Origin: UBA2988 sp965237965
GTDB taxonomy: Bacteria > Gemmatimonadota > Gemmatimonadetes > Longimicrobiales > Gaopeijiaceae
Direction of reading: 5' to 3'
DNA: 64,000 nt
NCBI GenBank assembly: GCA_965237965.1
Contig: CBDEGT010000003.1
Span: 1,474,695-1,538,694 of the forward strand
Made by a program: the position numbers and the translations under genes. This document shows positions 55,146 through 64,000 of this stretch, piece after piece. Under the pieces are notes generated by a model, which saw nothing but the letters and a program-made list of their open reading frames with translations, did not search any database and was not told the DNA's origin. The stretch's first letter is position 1. Each line of letters starts with the position of its first letter.

Positions 55146-56559
55146 TCAACTGTGGAGAACCGCTCGACGAAGTTCTACCTGTGTTTCTTCTACTTCGCGA
55201 CGGAAAGCTGAGTCCCCCTCCATGTCCTGCTCGGTTTTGCGGATGGAATGGATGACAGTGGAGTGATCCCTGCCGCCGAATACCTCACCGATTTGTACCA
55301 ACGGAGTGTCGAGGATCTCTTTGATGAGGTACATGGCGACCTGCCGGGGGACCGTTAAGTCTTTGGTACGGCGTTTTGACGTGAGGGCTTCAGGACGGAC
55401 CTTCCATCGGCGCGCTACCGTGTCACGAATGGTTTCGGGCGTAAGTCTAGAGCGCGCGTTTCGTCCCTCGTCTCGGATCACGCCAGAAAGAGCGGTGCGG
55501 GCCAGCGCCACAGTGATTTCCTGGTTGGTGAGGGACGAAAAAGCGAGCAGCTTGATCACGGCGCCTTCCAACTCACGAACCGAGGCTGTGCATGAATGTG
55601 CGATGTAGTCGATCACTTCGTCGTCCAGGACGATCCGGTCATCCGAGGCCTTCTTTCGGAGGATGGCAACTCGGGTCTCGTAATCGGGAGGCTTGATGTC
55701 GGCGACCAGGCCCCACTCGAAGCGTGACACGAGTCGTTCTTCGAGACCGGGCAACTCTTTGGGCGGACGGTCGCTTGTGAGGATGATCTGCTTCTGAGCG
55801 TCATAGAGAGCGTTGAAGGTGTGGAAGAACTCCTCCTGGGTTCGTTCCTTTCCCGCGAGGAAATGCACGTCGTCGACGAGCAGGAGGTCCATCTTGCGGT
55901 AGCGGCGTCGGAACTCTGCCATCGAGCCTTCCTGGATGGACGTTACAAGCTGGTTCGTGAACTGCTCCGACGACACGTACACGATTCTGCTGGCCGAATT
56001 GTGTTCGAGGATGGTGATGCCGATCGCGTGCATCAGGTGAGTCTTTCCGAGGCCGACACCACCGTACAGGAAGAGTGGGTTGTACATCCGAGCCGGATTC
56101 TCCGCCACGGCTCGACATGCGGCTGCCGCAAGCTGGTTGTTGCTTCCCACGACGAAGCGATCGAAGGTGTAGCGCTCGTTCAGGCCATGCGTCGGGCGGG
56201 ATGGCGGGGGGACCGGAGGACGGGCGGTCGAGCGTGAGGACGACTCGGGCTCGTTCGGTTCCGGACTCCCGAGCGAGAACTCGACCGCGGGTACGACCGG
56301 GGGGGAAAGCCGGCCCGATCGGAACACCAGACGCAGAGGGCGGCCGACTACCCGGCGCGCGAGCTCCGCGAGGAGACCCCCGTATTTGTCCTCGATCCAC
56401 TCGACGTGGAACTGGCTGGGCGCTTCCACGACGAGCTCGTTGTCCGTGAGCGTGCTCGCCGCCGTCCCGGAAGAGCCAGGTACGGAAGCTCTGCTCGGCC
56501 ATCCCGCCCCGAGCCGAGTCCAGCACCCGTGTCCAGAGATCGTTTGCGGTCAGCTCCAT
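55146..56559 (-). CDS. dnaA: chromosomal replication initiator DnaA (one frameshift in the sequence)
   Basis: AAA+ initiator that binds DnaA boxes and opens the origin. Domain I starts at ATG 56559 (LWTRVLDSARGGMAEQSFRTW). A one-base shift near 56475 moves the frame to LTDNELVVEAPSQFHVEWIEDKY. Domain III has GGVGLGKTH, LLVDDVHFL and ILTSDRPPKEL; domain IV has the signature GGRDHSTVIHSIRK. Because DnaA is essential, the shift is best read as a consensus error. Confidence 0.95.
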
Positions 56560-56651
56560 GGACGCACGGAAACCTCCCCCGGGATGAACGATCCCGAGAG
56601 TCTCGTCGACTCGAGAATGTAGGGGTGCCCTCCGGTTGGAGAGGGAACCGA

Positions 56652-56680
56652 AGGTTAGAGCGCGTGTGTGGAAAAGTCAA
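56652..56680 (-). promoter_or_regulatory. putative dnaA promoter with embedded DnaA box
   Basis: On the minus strand TTGACT, 17 bases, TAACCT. The spacer contains TTTTCCACA (56667-56675), one base from the DnaA box TTATCCACA, which would allow autoregulation by DnaA. Confidence 0.5.
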
Positions 56681-56749
56681 TCAGCGACGTGAGTGAGTTG
56701 TGAAGACGACCGGTTTCACCCGTTAGGGGCGATTCGTCGGTGACGTGTG

Positions 56750-56779
56750 TTGACGCTCGCACGACGCTCGGTCTATTTT
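56750..56779 (+). promoter_or_regulatory. putative promoter of rpmH-rnpA
   Basis: TTGACG (56750-56755), an 18-base spacer and TATTTT (56774-56779), 53 bases before the rpmH start. It matches the suf and 42-kb promoters in -35 box and spacing. Confidence 0.6.
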
Positions 56780-56832
56780 TTGTGCTCGAGTCGCGTCGCA
56801 TGGGCGCGGACGCACCGACACGGCAGGACGTC

Positions 56833-56985
56833 ATGAAGCCCACCTACAGACCCCGGAACCGGAAGCGCAGCAACAAGCATGGCTTCCGTGCTCGCATGGA
56901 GACCCGGGGGGGGCGCAAGGCCCTGTCCCGGCGTCGCAAGAGGGGCCGCAAGCGGCTCACCGTGCGGGTCGGCGGGAAGTACTAG
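56833..56985 (+). CDS. rpmH: 50S ribosomal protein L34
   Basis: 50-residue, very basic L34: KPTYRPRNRKRSNKHGFRAR at the start and RKRGRKRLTV at the end. ATG 56833 gives the family length. First gene of the rpmH-rnpA-yidD-yidC-mnmE-mnmG order typical of bacterial origins. Confidence 0.97.
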   Translation: MKPTYRPRNRKRSNKHGFRARMETRGGRKALSRRRKRGRKRLTVRVGGKY

Positions 56986-56995
56986 CACAGCCAAA

Positions 56996-57412
56996 ATGGG
57001 CGCGGCCCGGCCCGAGGCCGAGCAGCCGCGTCGGCGGGAAGGCGGGGAGCGGCTCTCCCGTGCCAGCCGGTTGCATTGCTCACCCGAGATTCGAGGCTTG
57101 TTCGAGCGGGGGAAGCGGAAGCGGACGGTGCACCTCGACGTCTTCTTCGCAGCTTCCCTCGTATCGCGTCCCCGCCTCGGGGTGCTGGTCCCGAAGCACC
57201 GGCGCACTGTGGTCGAGCGCAATCGTCTGAAGAGGCGGCTTCGCGAGCTCGGCCGGACCCGGATCCTGCCCGCGCTGCGGAGCGCGGATCGGAGTGTGGA
57301 TGTGATGGTACGAGCCCGCCGCGAGGCGTACGAAGCTTCGTTTGCACAGCTCAGGGGCGAGATCGACACCGTGGTCGACCTGCTGTGTTCCGGACCGTCC
57401 TCCTCGCGCTGA
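56996..57412 (+). CDS. rnpA: ribonuclease P protein component
   Basis: 138-residue basic protein that assists the RNase P RNA in maturing tRNA 5' ends. The RNR motif is in VERNRLKRRLRELGR; RLGVLVPKHRR is the preceding strand. ATG 56996 lies 10 bases after rpmH. The last 28 bases overlap yidD. Confidence 0.93.
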   Translation: MGAARPEAEQPRRREGGERLSRASRLHCSPEIRGLFERGKRKRTVHLDVFFAASLVSRPRLGVLVPKHRRTVVERNRLKRRLRELGRTRILPALRSADRSVDVMVRARREAYEASFAQLRGEIDTVVDLLCSGPSSSR

Positions 57413-57621
57413 TCCGGTTCTACCGGAGCGGGATCTCGCCTTGGCTCCCACCGGCGTGTCGTTACACGCCGAGTTGCTCGAACTACGCGCTTGAGGCCGT
57501 AGGCCGTCACGGCCCGGCGCGGGGTGGGTGGCTCACCGCGAGACGCCTGCTACGCTGCCATCCTTGGGGAGGGTCGGGCTTCGACCCGGTCCCGGACGTG
57601 CACGAAGCGGACAAGGAATGA
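57385..57621 (+). CDS. yidD: membrane protein insertion efficiency factor YidD
   Basis: 78 residues with IRFYRSGISPWLPPACRYTPSCSNYALEAV, the YidD signature with three Cys, and LLRCHPWGGSGFDPVP. It helps YidC insert proteins into the membrane. GTG 57385 lies inside the end of rnpA in another frame, an arrangement common in this cluster. Confidence 0.93.
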   Translation: MFRTVLLALIRFYRSGISPWLPPACRYTPSCSNYALEAVGRHGPARGGWLTARRLLRCHPWGGSGFDPVPDVHEADKE

Positions 57622-57649
57622 ACGTCGAGTCGCGATTCCGGACAACGGA

Positions 57650-59335
57650 ATGACCACCGAGCTCCGATTTCTGTTGGCGATCGCCCTGATGATCGGGGTT
57701 CTCGTCGTGACCAACATGCTGTTTCCACCGGTGCCACCCGAGCCGGTGGCCGACACCGCTGTGGATACCGCTGCATCGTCGGCGGAGGTTTCCCCCCCTC
57801 CCCCTGCCGTCACGGTCGACACCGGTGCGGTCGTCGCGACCGGAGCCCCGCCGGGCCCGACGCCCGAAAGCCTAGCCGCTCCCGCGGTCGAGCCCGAGCG
57901 ACGCGTGGTCGTCGAGTCCCCGCTCTACCGGCACGTTTTCAGCACCCGTGGCGCGCGCCTCGTCTCGGCGGAGCTGCCTGCGTTCGCCTCCTTCACCCGG
58001 CCCGGTCCGGTACAGCTCATCGTCGAGGGGGACGCCGCGCTCGGTCTCCGCCTCGTGACAGGGTCGGACACGCTCGATCTGCGGGACCTGCACTTCGAGC
58101 CTTCGGAGGAGAGTGTCCGCATCGACTCGGCCCGCACCGGACAGGTCACGTTTCAGCACGAAAGCCCCGGGCTCGTCGTAGAGATCAGCTACCGATTCAG
58201 CGCCGATTCCTACCTGATCGAGGCGGTAGGATCGGTTCGTGGTGTGGAGCGTGCCCTGCTGGTCGCCGATCTCGGCCCGGGCCTGCCGCTAAACGACCTC
58301 GACCAGGTCGCCGAGGAGCGGGCGCTCGCATACGTCGGCAACCACCTTCAGGAGGGGATCGACTCGCATCCGTTGCGCGACGTGGAGGGCCCCGTCCTGC
58401 ACGAGGGTCCGTTCCTCTGGGCAGCGTTCAAGAGCAAGTTCTTCGTGTTCGCAGTACTTCCCGGAACCGGGGGGAGAGAGGAGTTTCTCGGGGGCATGCT
58501 GGTGGTGCCGGAGGGCGAGACGCGGGCGCGTGTCGCGGTGACCGAGGCGGTGTCCACCGACGGCGAGTTCGCCTATCGCGCTTTCGTGGGTCCCCAGGAG
58601 TATGCCCGACTCACGGAGCTGGGCGGTGACCTTGACGAGGTGAATCCCTACGGATGGCGCATCTTTCGCCCAGTGGTTCGGCCGCTTGTGGGCCTGATCA
58701 CCGCCATCCTGATCTTCCTGCACAACACGCTCAACCTCGCCCACGGTTGGGTGCTGGTCGTGTTCGGCGTGATCATGCGCGTCGTGCTGTGGCCGCTGAA
58801 TCAGAAGGCGATGCGCGCGCAGATGAAGAACATGGCCGTGCAGCCGCTGCTCAAGGAAATCCAGACCAAGTACAAGGACAACCCCGAGAAGCTGCAGAAG
58901 GAGATGATGCGTCTGTACAAGGAGTACGGGTTCAATCCCATGGCGGGGTGCTTGCCCATGCTCCTGCCGTGGCCAGTGCTGATTTCGCTCTTCTTCGTCT
59001 TCCAGAACACGATCGAGTTCCGCGGGTCGTCGTTCCTCTGGCTGCCCGACCTCTCGGCACCCGATCCGTTCTTCATCCTTCCGGTCTTCCTCGGGATCTC
59101 GATGTTCTTCTTACAGTGGATCAGCATGCGCTCCATGCAAGAAGTGAATCCGCAGATGAAGATGATGATGTGGATGATGCCGATCATGATGGTGTTCATC
59201 TTCTTCAGGCTGGCGGCTGGACTCAACCTCTACTATTCGGTCTCGAACCTGGCGACGATCCCGCAGCAGTATTGGATCGCGAAAGAGCGCGAGCGGGCGC
59301 AGGCGCGCGGGCCTGTCAAGCTCAAGACGACCTGA
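57650..59335 (+). CDS. yidC: membrane protein insertase YidC
   Basis: 561 residues. An N-terminal helix (LLAIALMIGVLVVTNMLF), a Pro/Ala-rich linker, the large periplasmic domain (about 100-350) typical of Gram-negative YidC, then the conserved five-helix core with HNTLNLAHGWVLVVFGVIMRVVLWPLNQKAM and NPMAGCLPMLLPWPVLISLFFV. A run of Met (KMMMWMMPIMMVF) marks the hydrophobic groove. ATG 57650 is 28 bases after yidD. Confidence 0.95.
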   Translation: MTTELRFLLAIALMIGVLVVTNMLFPPVPPEPVADTAVDTAASSAEVSPPPPAVTVDTGAVVATGAPPGPTPESLAAPAVEPERRVVVESPLYRHVFSTRGARLVSAELPAFASFTRPGPVQLIVEGDAALGLRLVTGSDTLDLRDLHFEPSEESVRIDSARTGQVTFQHESPGLVVEISYRFSADSYLIEAVGSVRGVERALLVADLGPGLPLNDLDQVAEERALAYVGNHLQEGIDSHPLRDVEGPVLHEGPFLWAAFKSKFFVFAVLPGTGGREEFLGGMLVVPEGETRARVAVTEAVSTDGEFAYRAFVGPQEYARLTELGGDLDEVNPYGWRIFRPVVRPLVGLITAILIFLHNTLNLAHGWVLVVFGVIMRVVLWPLNQKAMRAQMKNMAVQPLLKEIQTKYKDNPEKLQKEMMRLYKEYGFNPMAGCLPMLLPWPVLISLFFVFQNTIEFRGSSFLWLPDLSAPDPFFILPVFLGISMFFLQWISMRSMQEVNPQMKMMMWMMPIMMVFIFFRLAAGLNLYYSVSNLATIPQQYWIAKERERAQARGPVKLKTT

Positions 59336-59375
59336 GCTCGATGGCCGGCCGCGTCGGCCCACGAGCCTTCCGGCG

Positions 59376-60754
59376 ATGAACGAGCTCGAGGTCGACACCA
59401 TTGCAGCGATTTCCACGCCGCCCGGTGTGGGTGCGCTCGCACTTGTGCGCGTGAGTGGGCCGGGCGCGACCGCGGTGCTCGCGAGGGTCGCTCCCGATCT
59501 GGGGCAGGTGACGCCCCGGCGGGCGCAGCTCACGGACATCCGAGACCCCGAAACACGGGAACTGCTGGACCAGGCGGTGGTGGTGGCGCACCTGGGTCCG
59601 TCGAGCTACACGGGCGAGGATGTGGTCGAGATCTGTGGACACGGCGGATGGCTGGGTCCCGCGCTCGTTCTGGACGCCTGTGTTGCCGCCGGTGCGCGGC
59701 TGGCGGAGCCGGGTGAGTTCACCCGTCGAGCATATCTGAAGGGCCGGATGGATCTGGTCCAGGCGGAGGCAGTGATCGACCTGATCGGGGGTCGCAGCCG
59801 CGCGCTGCGACGGGCCGCTCTGCACCAGCTCGACAGGGGTCTCTCGGAGCGGATCGCGGAGCTCAAGGCCGCCCTGGTTGGTCTCGAGGCCTCGCTCGCT
59901 CATCACCTCGACTTTCCGGAGGAGGACGATCCGCCGGTTCCGGTCCTGCGCATTGCCGAGGAGGCGGACAGCCTGGCCGTCCGGTTGGAGAGGCTGTTGG
60001 AGACGGCTGCCGAGGGGGAGCTCCTTCGGGAAGGCGCGCTGGTGGTGCTGGCTGGACGTCCGAATTCGGGTAAGTCCACCTTGTTCAACGCTTTGCTGGG
60101 TCAGGAGCGGGCCATTGTCACCGAGGTGCCAGGGACGACGCGGGATGCGCTGGAGGCGACCGTTTCGCTGGGGGGGTTTCCCTTCCGGTTGGTCGATACA
60201 GCCGGCCTGCGCGAGACGAGCGACCGGGTCGAGCGGGTGGGCGTCGAGGGTCGCCCGGCGCTATCTCGGCGCTGCGGAGCTGGTGCTGCTGTGCGTGGAA
60301 AACGGACGCGGCTTCGACGATGAGGAGCGCGCGTTTCTCGACGCGGCCGAGCGACAGGTGGTGCTCGTGCGAACCAAGGCGGATCTCGTGCCCGAGCCGG
60401 CCGGTGCGGCGATCGACACGCCGCGGGGAGCGACCGCTGAGGTGCGCGTGTCCGCGTTGCAACGGGATCGGGCTTGCGGAAGTGCGGGCGCTGCTTCCGC
60501 GGCTCGCGTATCGTGGGCTCGTGTGTGCGGAGGCCGACGCGCCCGTGTTGATCCGCGCGCGACACGCGCGAGCGGTACGCGCAGCGCTCGAAGAGGTTCG
60601 CGGCTTCGCGGGCGCGCTCCGTGGAGGTGTGGGGGCGGAGGTCGCCTCTGCGCACTTGCGAGCCGCGGAGAGCCCGCTTGAGGAGTTGCTCGGCGCGATC
60701 ACGCCCGACGACGTACTCGCGCGCGTATTCGCCGACTTCTGTGTGGGCAAGTGA
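59376..60754 (+). CDS. mnmE: tRNA modification GTPase MnmE (two frameshifts in the sequence)
   Basis: Works with MnmG to modify uridine-34 of tRNAs. The N-terminal folate-binding domain (DTIAAISTPPGVGALALVRVSG) and the G domain (GRPNSGKSTLFNALL, VPGTTRDALE, DTAGLRET) are in frame one. One-base shifts near 60245 and 60460 move the frame through ELVLLCVENGRGF and TKAD to the C-terminal FCVGK, which holds the conserved Cys. Codon bias is unbroken, so the shifts look like sequence errors. Confidence 0.92.
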
Positions 60755-61072
60755 ACGTGGGCGCGGTGAGTGCGGAGACGCCCGAGCCCGGCGAGGGGCG
60801 CATGGCCTTCCGCGTAGCGGGGACGGTACAGGGGATCGGATACCGGTGGTGGATCCCAGCGCACCGCGCTCGCGTTGGGATTGCGAGGGTCCGTGCGGAA
60901 TCTCCGCGACGGCTCGGTGGAGGTCCATGTGGCAGGCACCGCATTGGCGGTGGCCGCGCTCGAGCGCCGGCTGGCAGACGGCCCCGGCGGAGCGCGCGTA
61001 CGGAGCGTGGAGCGGCTTGTATCCGACCTTCCCATTCCCGAGGTGGGCTTCAACATCGAGCCGTCGACATGA
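60751..61072 (+). CDS. acylphosphatase (frameshift in the sequence)
   Basis: GTG 60751 overlaps the mnmE stop. FRVAGTVQGIGYRWW contains the phosphate-binding loop and catalytic Arg; a one-base shift near 60875 then leads to GLRGSVRNLRDGSVEVHVAG with the catalytic Asn. The joined protein is about 105 residues, near the normal 90-100. Its stop overlaps the mnmG start (ATGA), so mnmE, this gene and mnmG form one coupled unit. Confidence 0.85.
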
Positions 61073-63013
61073 GCGCACTCGAGCTGCGGTACGACGTGGT
61101 CGTCATCGGTGGCGGACACGCGGGGCGTCGAGGCGGCCGCTGCCTCCGCGCGCCTGGGTTGCCGGACGCTACTGCTGACCCCGGATCTGTCTCGCGTGGG
61201 GCAGATGAGCTGCAACCCGGCGATCGGGGGAGTCGCCAAGGGGGTGGTCGCGCGCGAGGTGGACGCCCTGGGCGGCGTGATGGGGCGCGCGACCGATGCG
61301 ACGCGGATCCACTTCCGGATGCTCAACCGCTCCAAGGGGCCGGCGGTGTGGGGACCCCGTGCGCAGTGCGATCGGTCGCGGTATCCGGTCGCCGTGCGGC
61401 GCGTGCTCGATGATCTGCCGGAGCTGCACCTGCTGCAGGAGACGGTGACGGAGCTGGTGGTGGATGGCGGACGCGTCGCCGGCGTGCTGGGACGGAGCGG
61501 GCTCGTCGTACAGGCGAGTGCAGTCGTTGTGACCGCTGGTACGTTCCTTCGCGGGCGGATCCACGTCGGAAACGAAGCAGGGGTGGAGGCAGGTCGCGCG
61601 GGTGAGGCGGCTTCGTTCGAGCTCGCTCGCTCGCTCGGAGACCGTCTCGAGGTGGGACGATTCAAGACCGGGACGCCTCCGCGTGTGGACGGTCGCACCG
61701 TCGATTTCGGCGCGCTGCAGCGGCAAGACGGCGATCGCGGGGAATACCGCTTCGGTGCATACGTGGTGGAGCCGATTCCCGAGCAACGGCCGTGCTGGAT
61801 TACGTGGGCAGGCGCGGAGCTGCGGACGGTGGTCGAGCGTAATCTGGGGCTCAGCGCCCTGTACGGTGGAGCGATCTCGGGTCGGGGGCCGCGCTATTGC
61901 CCTTCGATCGAGGACAAGGTCGTGCGATTCCCGAACGCTTCGCGACATCAGGTATTCCTGGAGCCGGAGGGTCTGGACACGACCGAGCTGTACGTGAACG
62001 GGCTCTCGACGTCGCTGCCCGGCGACGTGCAGACGGAGTTCCTGCACGCGGTGCCGGGGCTCGAGGAGGCACGCATCACGCGATACGGCTACGCGATCGA
62101 GTACGACTACTTCCCGCCCCACCAGCTGAGGCACACGCTCGAGGTTCGTGTGGCGCCCGGGCTCTACCTTGCCGGGCAGATCAACGGCACGACCGGGTAC
62201 GAGGAGGCAGCGGGCCAAGGGATCGTGGCCGGGATCAACGCTGCCCTCGCGGTGATGCGGCGCCCGCCGTTCGTGCTACGACGTGATCAGGCATATCTAG
62301 GCGTGCTGATCGACGATCTGGTCACCCGCGGCGTGGACGAGCCATATCGCCTCTTTACCTCGCGGGCCGAGTTTCGGCTGCTGCTGCGCCAAGACAACGC
62401 GGTGCGGCGACTGGGTCCGATGGCGCGCGATCTCGGGTTACTCACGCCGGGGCAGGTGGTCGCACTCGAGCAGCGTGTCCGAAGGGAGGACGAGGTGATG
62501 GCCTGGTTTCGGGAAACCACGATTGCGCCGAGCGCGGCGTCGGAGGTGGTGGTGGCGGCCGGCTTTGCCGAACCGGCGGGGCCGTTGCGTGTCGCCGAGC
62601 TTGCGCGCCGCCCGGGTGTGGACGTAGCGGCCCTCGCGCGTGCCGGCGGCGCGGATTTCGAGCCTACCGCCGAGGGTGAGGCGTTCGCGGCCGTCGAGGT
62701 CGAGATCCGGTACGAGGGATACGTGCGCAGGGAGCGTGAGCGCGCCGAGCGATTGGCAGTTCAGGAGGCCTTCGCGCTTCCGGCGGGGCTTCCCTACGAG
62801 CGGTTCGTGAGCCTGTCCACCGAGGCACGCCAGAAGCTGGCGCGGATTTGCCCCGACACGCTCGGCCAGGCTGGGCGGATTCCCGGCGTTTCGCCCTCGG
62901 ACCTGCACAACCTGGTGCTGGAGGTGCGGAGGCTCAAGCGGATGGGGGGCAATGGCGGAGGAAGCGCCGGCGACTTGAGTCCTGAACCGGCACGGGTGCG
63001 CCGCTGGGGCTGA
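61069..63013 (+). CDS. mnmG: tRNA uridine-34 carboxymethylaminomethyl modification enzyme MnmG (frameshift near the start)
   Basis: FAD-dependent partner of MnmE. ATG 61069 gives YDVVVIGGGHAG, the FAD-binding loop; one extra base near 61125 breaks the frame before EAAAASARLG, after which the protein is intact: MSCNPAIGGVAKG, TGTPPRVDGRT, PGLYLAGQINGTTGYEEAAGQG and the C-terminal helical domain with RIPGVSPSDL. About 645 residues once joined, close to the family norm. Confidence 0.94.
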
Positions 63014-63589
63014 CGCGCGTCATTAACCCAAGATCATCTCTTGCCACGTTGGGCCTCGTAGCAAGATGCCGTAGTTCTGCGCGGAGTGGCCAGGCAGGGC
63101 TCGGCACGCCAGGGAGCAGTACGTAGCGAATGCCCCTGTTACACTCGAGAGACTCCAAGCGAAACTCTTGGCGTTGCTCCGCCCTTTAGGGCCGAGCAAC
63201 CTCGGTCGTGTGGCATTCCTTCATTACCGAGGACCGTCGTGGACTTCGCGCAAAGACATGCGGAGTGGGGGATGCCGGAATGGGCAACCACCACGGTACG
63301 CGGGTCTTGCTGTGGATTCCCAGATCCCCCGCAGAATCCGCTACACCGCTACCCCCGCCGGAGGGCTGCAATGACCTGACGCGAGCGGTGGAACCCCAAG
63401 CAATGACGCCGTAAGCCCTACCGTCGCCCAGCCGGAGTGAGAAAGCTCGAGGAAGGCTGGCTGGGGGACCTGATACTCCAGGGTGGGAATCCTGGGCCAT
63501 GGCAGGGTGCGGCCAGAGGACCGCGACCCGCGCTGTCCAGAGCGGCATAAGCCAGGACACCCGTAGGACCTCTCTGATCGTTGGCCATC
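63014..63589. other. non-coding region between mnmG and IS copy 3
   Basis: Open frames on both strands lack ribosome sites, motifs and the GC3 bias of real genes here. No tRNA or other RNA gene is recognised; it could hold remnants of decayed genes. Confidence 0.4.
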
Positions 63590-64000
63590 GGGCCTGTTAA
63601 CACTATCTGAGAGCCTCGACGATGAGCGCAAAGTGGATGAAGGCCGTGAACATCACGTCGAGCTTGTCAAAGCGGGAGAAGATTCTTCTGAAGCCTTTGA
63701 GTCGCCGAAATAACCGCTCTATTTCGTTGCGACGGCGATACATGATTCGATCGTACTGCCACGGGCTAACACGGCCCTGTTTGGGTGGCACGACCGGCGT
63801 AAACCCCAGCTCCAACACCAATTGCCGTGTTTCGGCCCCCTCGTAGGCCCGGTCCATGATCATCGACACAGTGGAGTGTACCGGCTTCAACATGCGTAGC
63901 AGTTCGCGTCCTTCGGGTGCGTCGTGGTTGTGGCCTGGCGATAGCGAGAAGGTTATCGCGGTTCGAGCATCTGCGGCAACCATATGAATCTTGGTGGTCC
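63590..64000 (-). mobile_element. IS5-family (IS427-like) element, copy 3 (cut by the window end)
   Basis: Begins with GGGCCTGTTAACACTA at 63590 and matches copy 1 base for base as far as it goes. The left flank is CATC, so no TA is visible on this side. The other end lies beyond the window. Confidence 0.92.
63603..64000 (-). CDS. IS5-family transposase, copy 3 (partial)
   Basis: The complete ORF B frame (63603-63983) with MDRAYEG and the Glu-containing YRRRNEIERLFRRLK is present. The slippery A-run and ORF A, with the first catalytic Asp, lie beyond position 64000, so activity cannot be judged. Confidence 0.9.
   Translation of the reverse strand, partial: TTKIHMVAADARTAITFSLSPGHNHDAPEGRELLRMLKPVHSTVSMIMDRAYEGAETRQLVLELGFTPVVPPKQGRVSPWQYDRIMYRRRNEIERLFRRLKGFRRIFSRFDKLDVMFTAFIHFALIVEALR

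Noticed and set aside
63014..63589. possible group II intron or structured RNA after mnmG
   Set aside because: No reverse transcriptase, domain V-like stem or conserved RNA motif could be identified.
1..64000. CRISPR arrays, toxin-antitoxin or restriction systems
   Set aside because: No regularly spaced repeats, Cas motifs, methyltransferase motifs or toxin-antitoxin pairs were found on either strand.

Overview
The window is a GC-rich chromosomal segment of a diderm (Gram-negative type) bacterium. Outer-membrane barrel proteins, many lipoproteins, a SUF-only Fe-S pathway and the style of the lipoprotein and Ig-like genes suggest Gemmatimonadota or a similar high-GC lineage; this is inference, since no rRNA is present. 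The right end is the replication-origin neighbourhood: pyrE, dnaN and dnaA, then rpmH-rnpA-yidD-yidC-mnmE-acyP-mnmG on the opposite strand, with candidate origin DNA on both sides of dnaA.

Layout: 0.2-1.9 kb, a small gene coupled to dacB. 2.1-8.4 kb, one suf operon (sufC, sufB, sufD, a Rieske ferredoxin, sufS, sufU) followed by a DNA alkyl-repair gene. 8.4-11.3 kb, a decayed IS91-like element with a tyrosine recombinase. 11.3-23.5 kb, metabolism and small conserved genes (alcohol dehydrogenase, thiolase, hotdog thioesterase, DUF1460, bacilliredoxin, DoxX, arginase, ferredoxin, hydrolase, cobalamin adenosyltransferase, HD phosphohydrolase) and a 202-bp MITE-like element. 23.5-37.4 kb is a damaged accessory region: a broken DUF1501/DUF1800 pair, a TetR gene, an HD-GYP scrap, a truncated IS21 element, two inverted copies of an IS5-type element, a polysaccharide-export gene split at a poly-G tract, tRNA-Asn, a c-di-GMP regulator interrupted by an IS, and a surface-protein gene whose Ig-like part appears inverted. 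37.5-41.9 kb holds a lipid cassette (CDP-alcohol phosphatidyltransferase, a nucleotidyltransferase that may be a Tam41-like CDP-DAG synthase, a PlsC-like protein lacking the catalytic His) next to an acetoacetate-decarboxylase-like gene and a lipid kinase. 41.9-53 kb has a small palindrome-controlled operon, uppS, a class III cyclase, a cupredoxin protein, a molybdate transporter with fused ModA-ModB, a thioesterase, SufE, an outer-membrane barrel and a chimeric two-component system. 53.2-63.0 kb is the origin and housekeeping cluster, and the window ends inside a third IS copy.

Themes: (1) Fe-S biogenesis is served by SufBCD, SufS and SufU, with a separate SufE 42 kb away. (2) Single-base frameshifts occur even in essential genes (dnaA, mnmE, mnmG), so part of the apparent gene decay is probably consensus sequence error; the IS insertions, internal deletions and strand switches are harder to explain that way. 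(3) Three promoters share TTGACG, an 18-base spacer and a TAnnTT -10 box.
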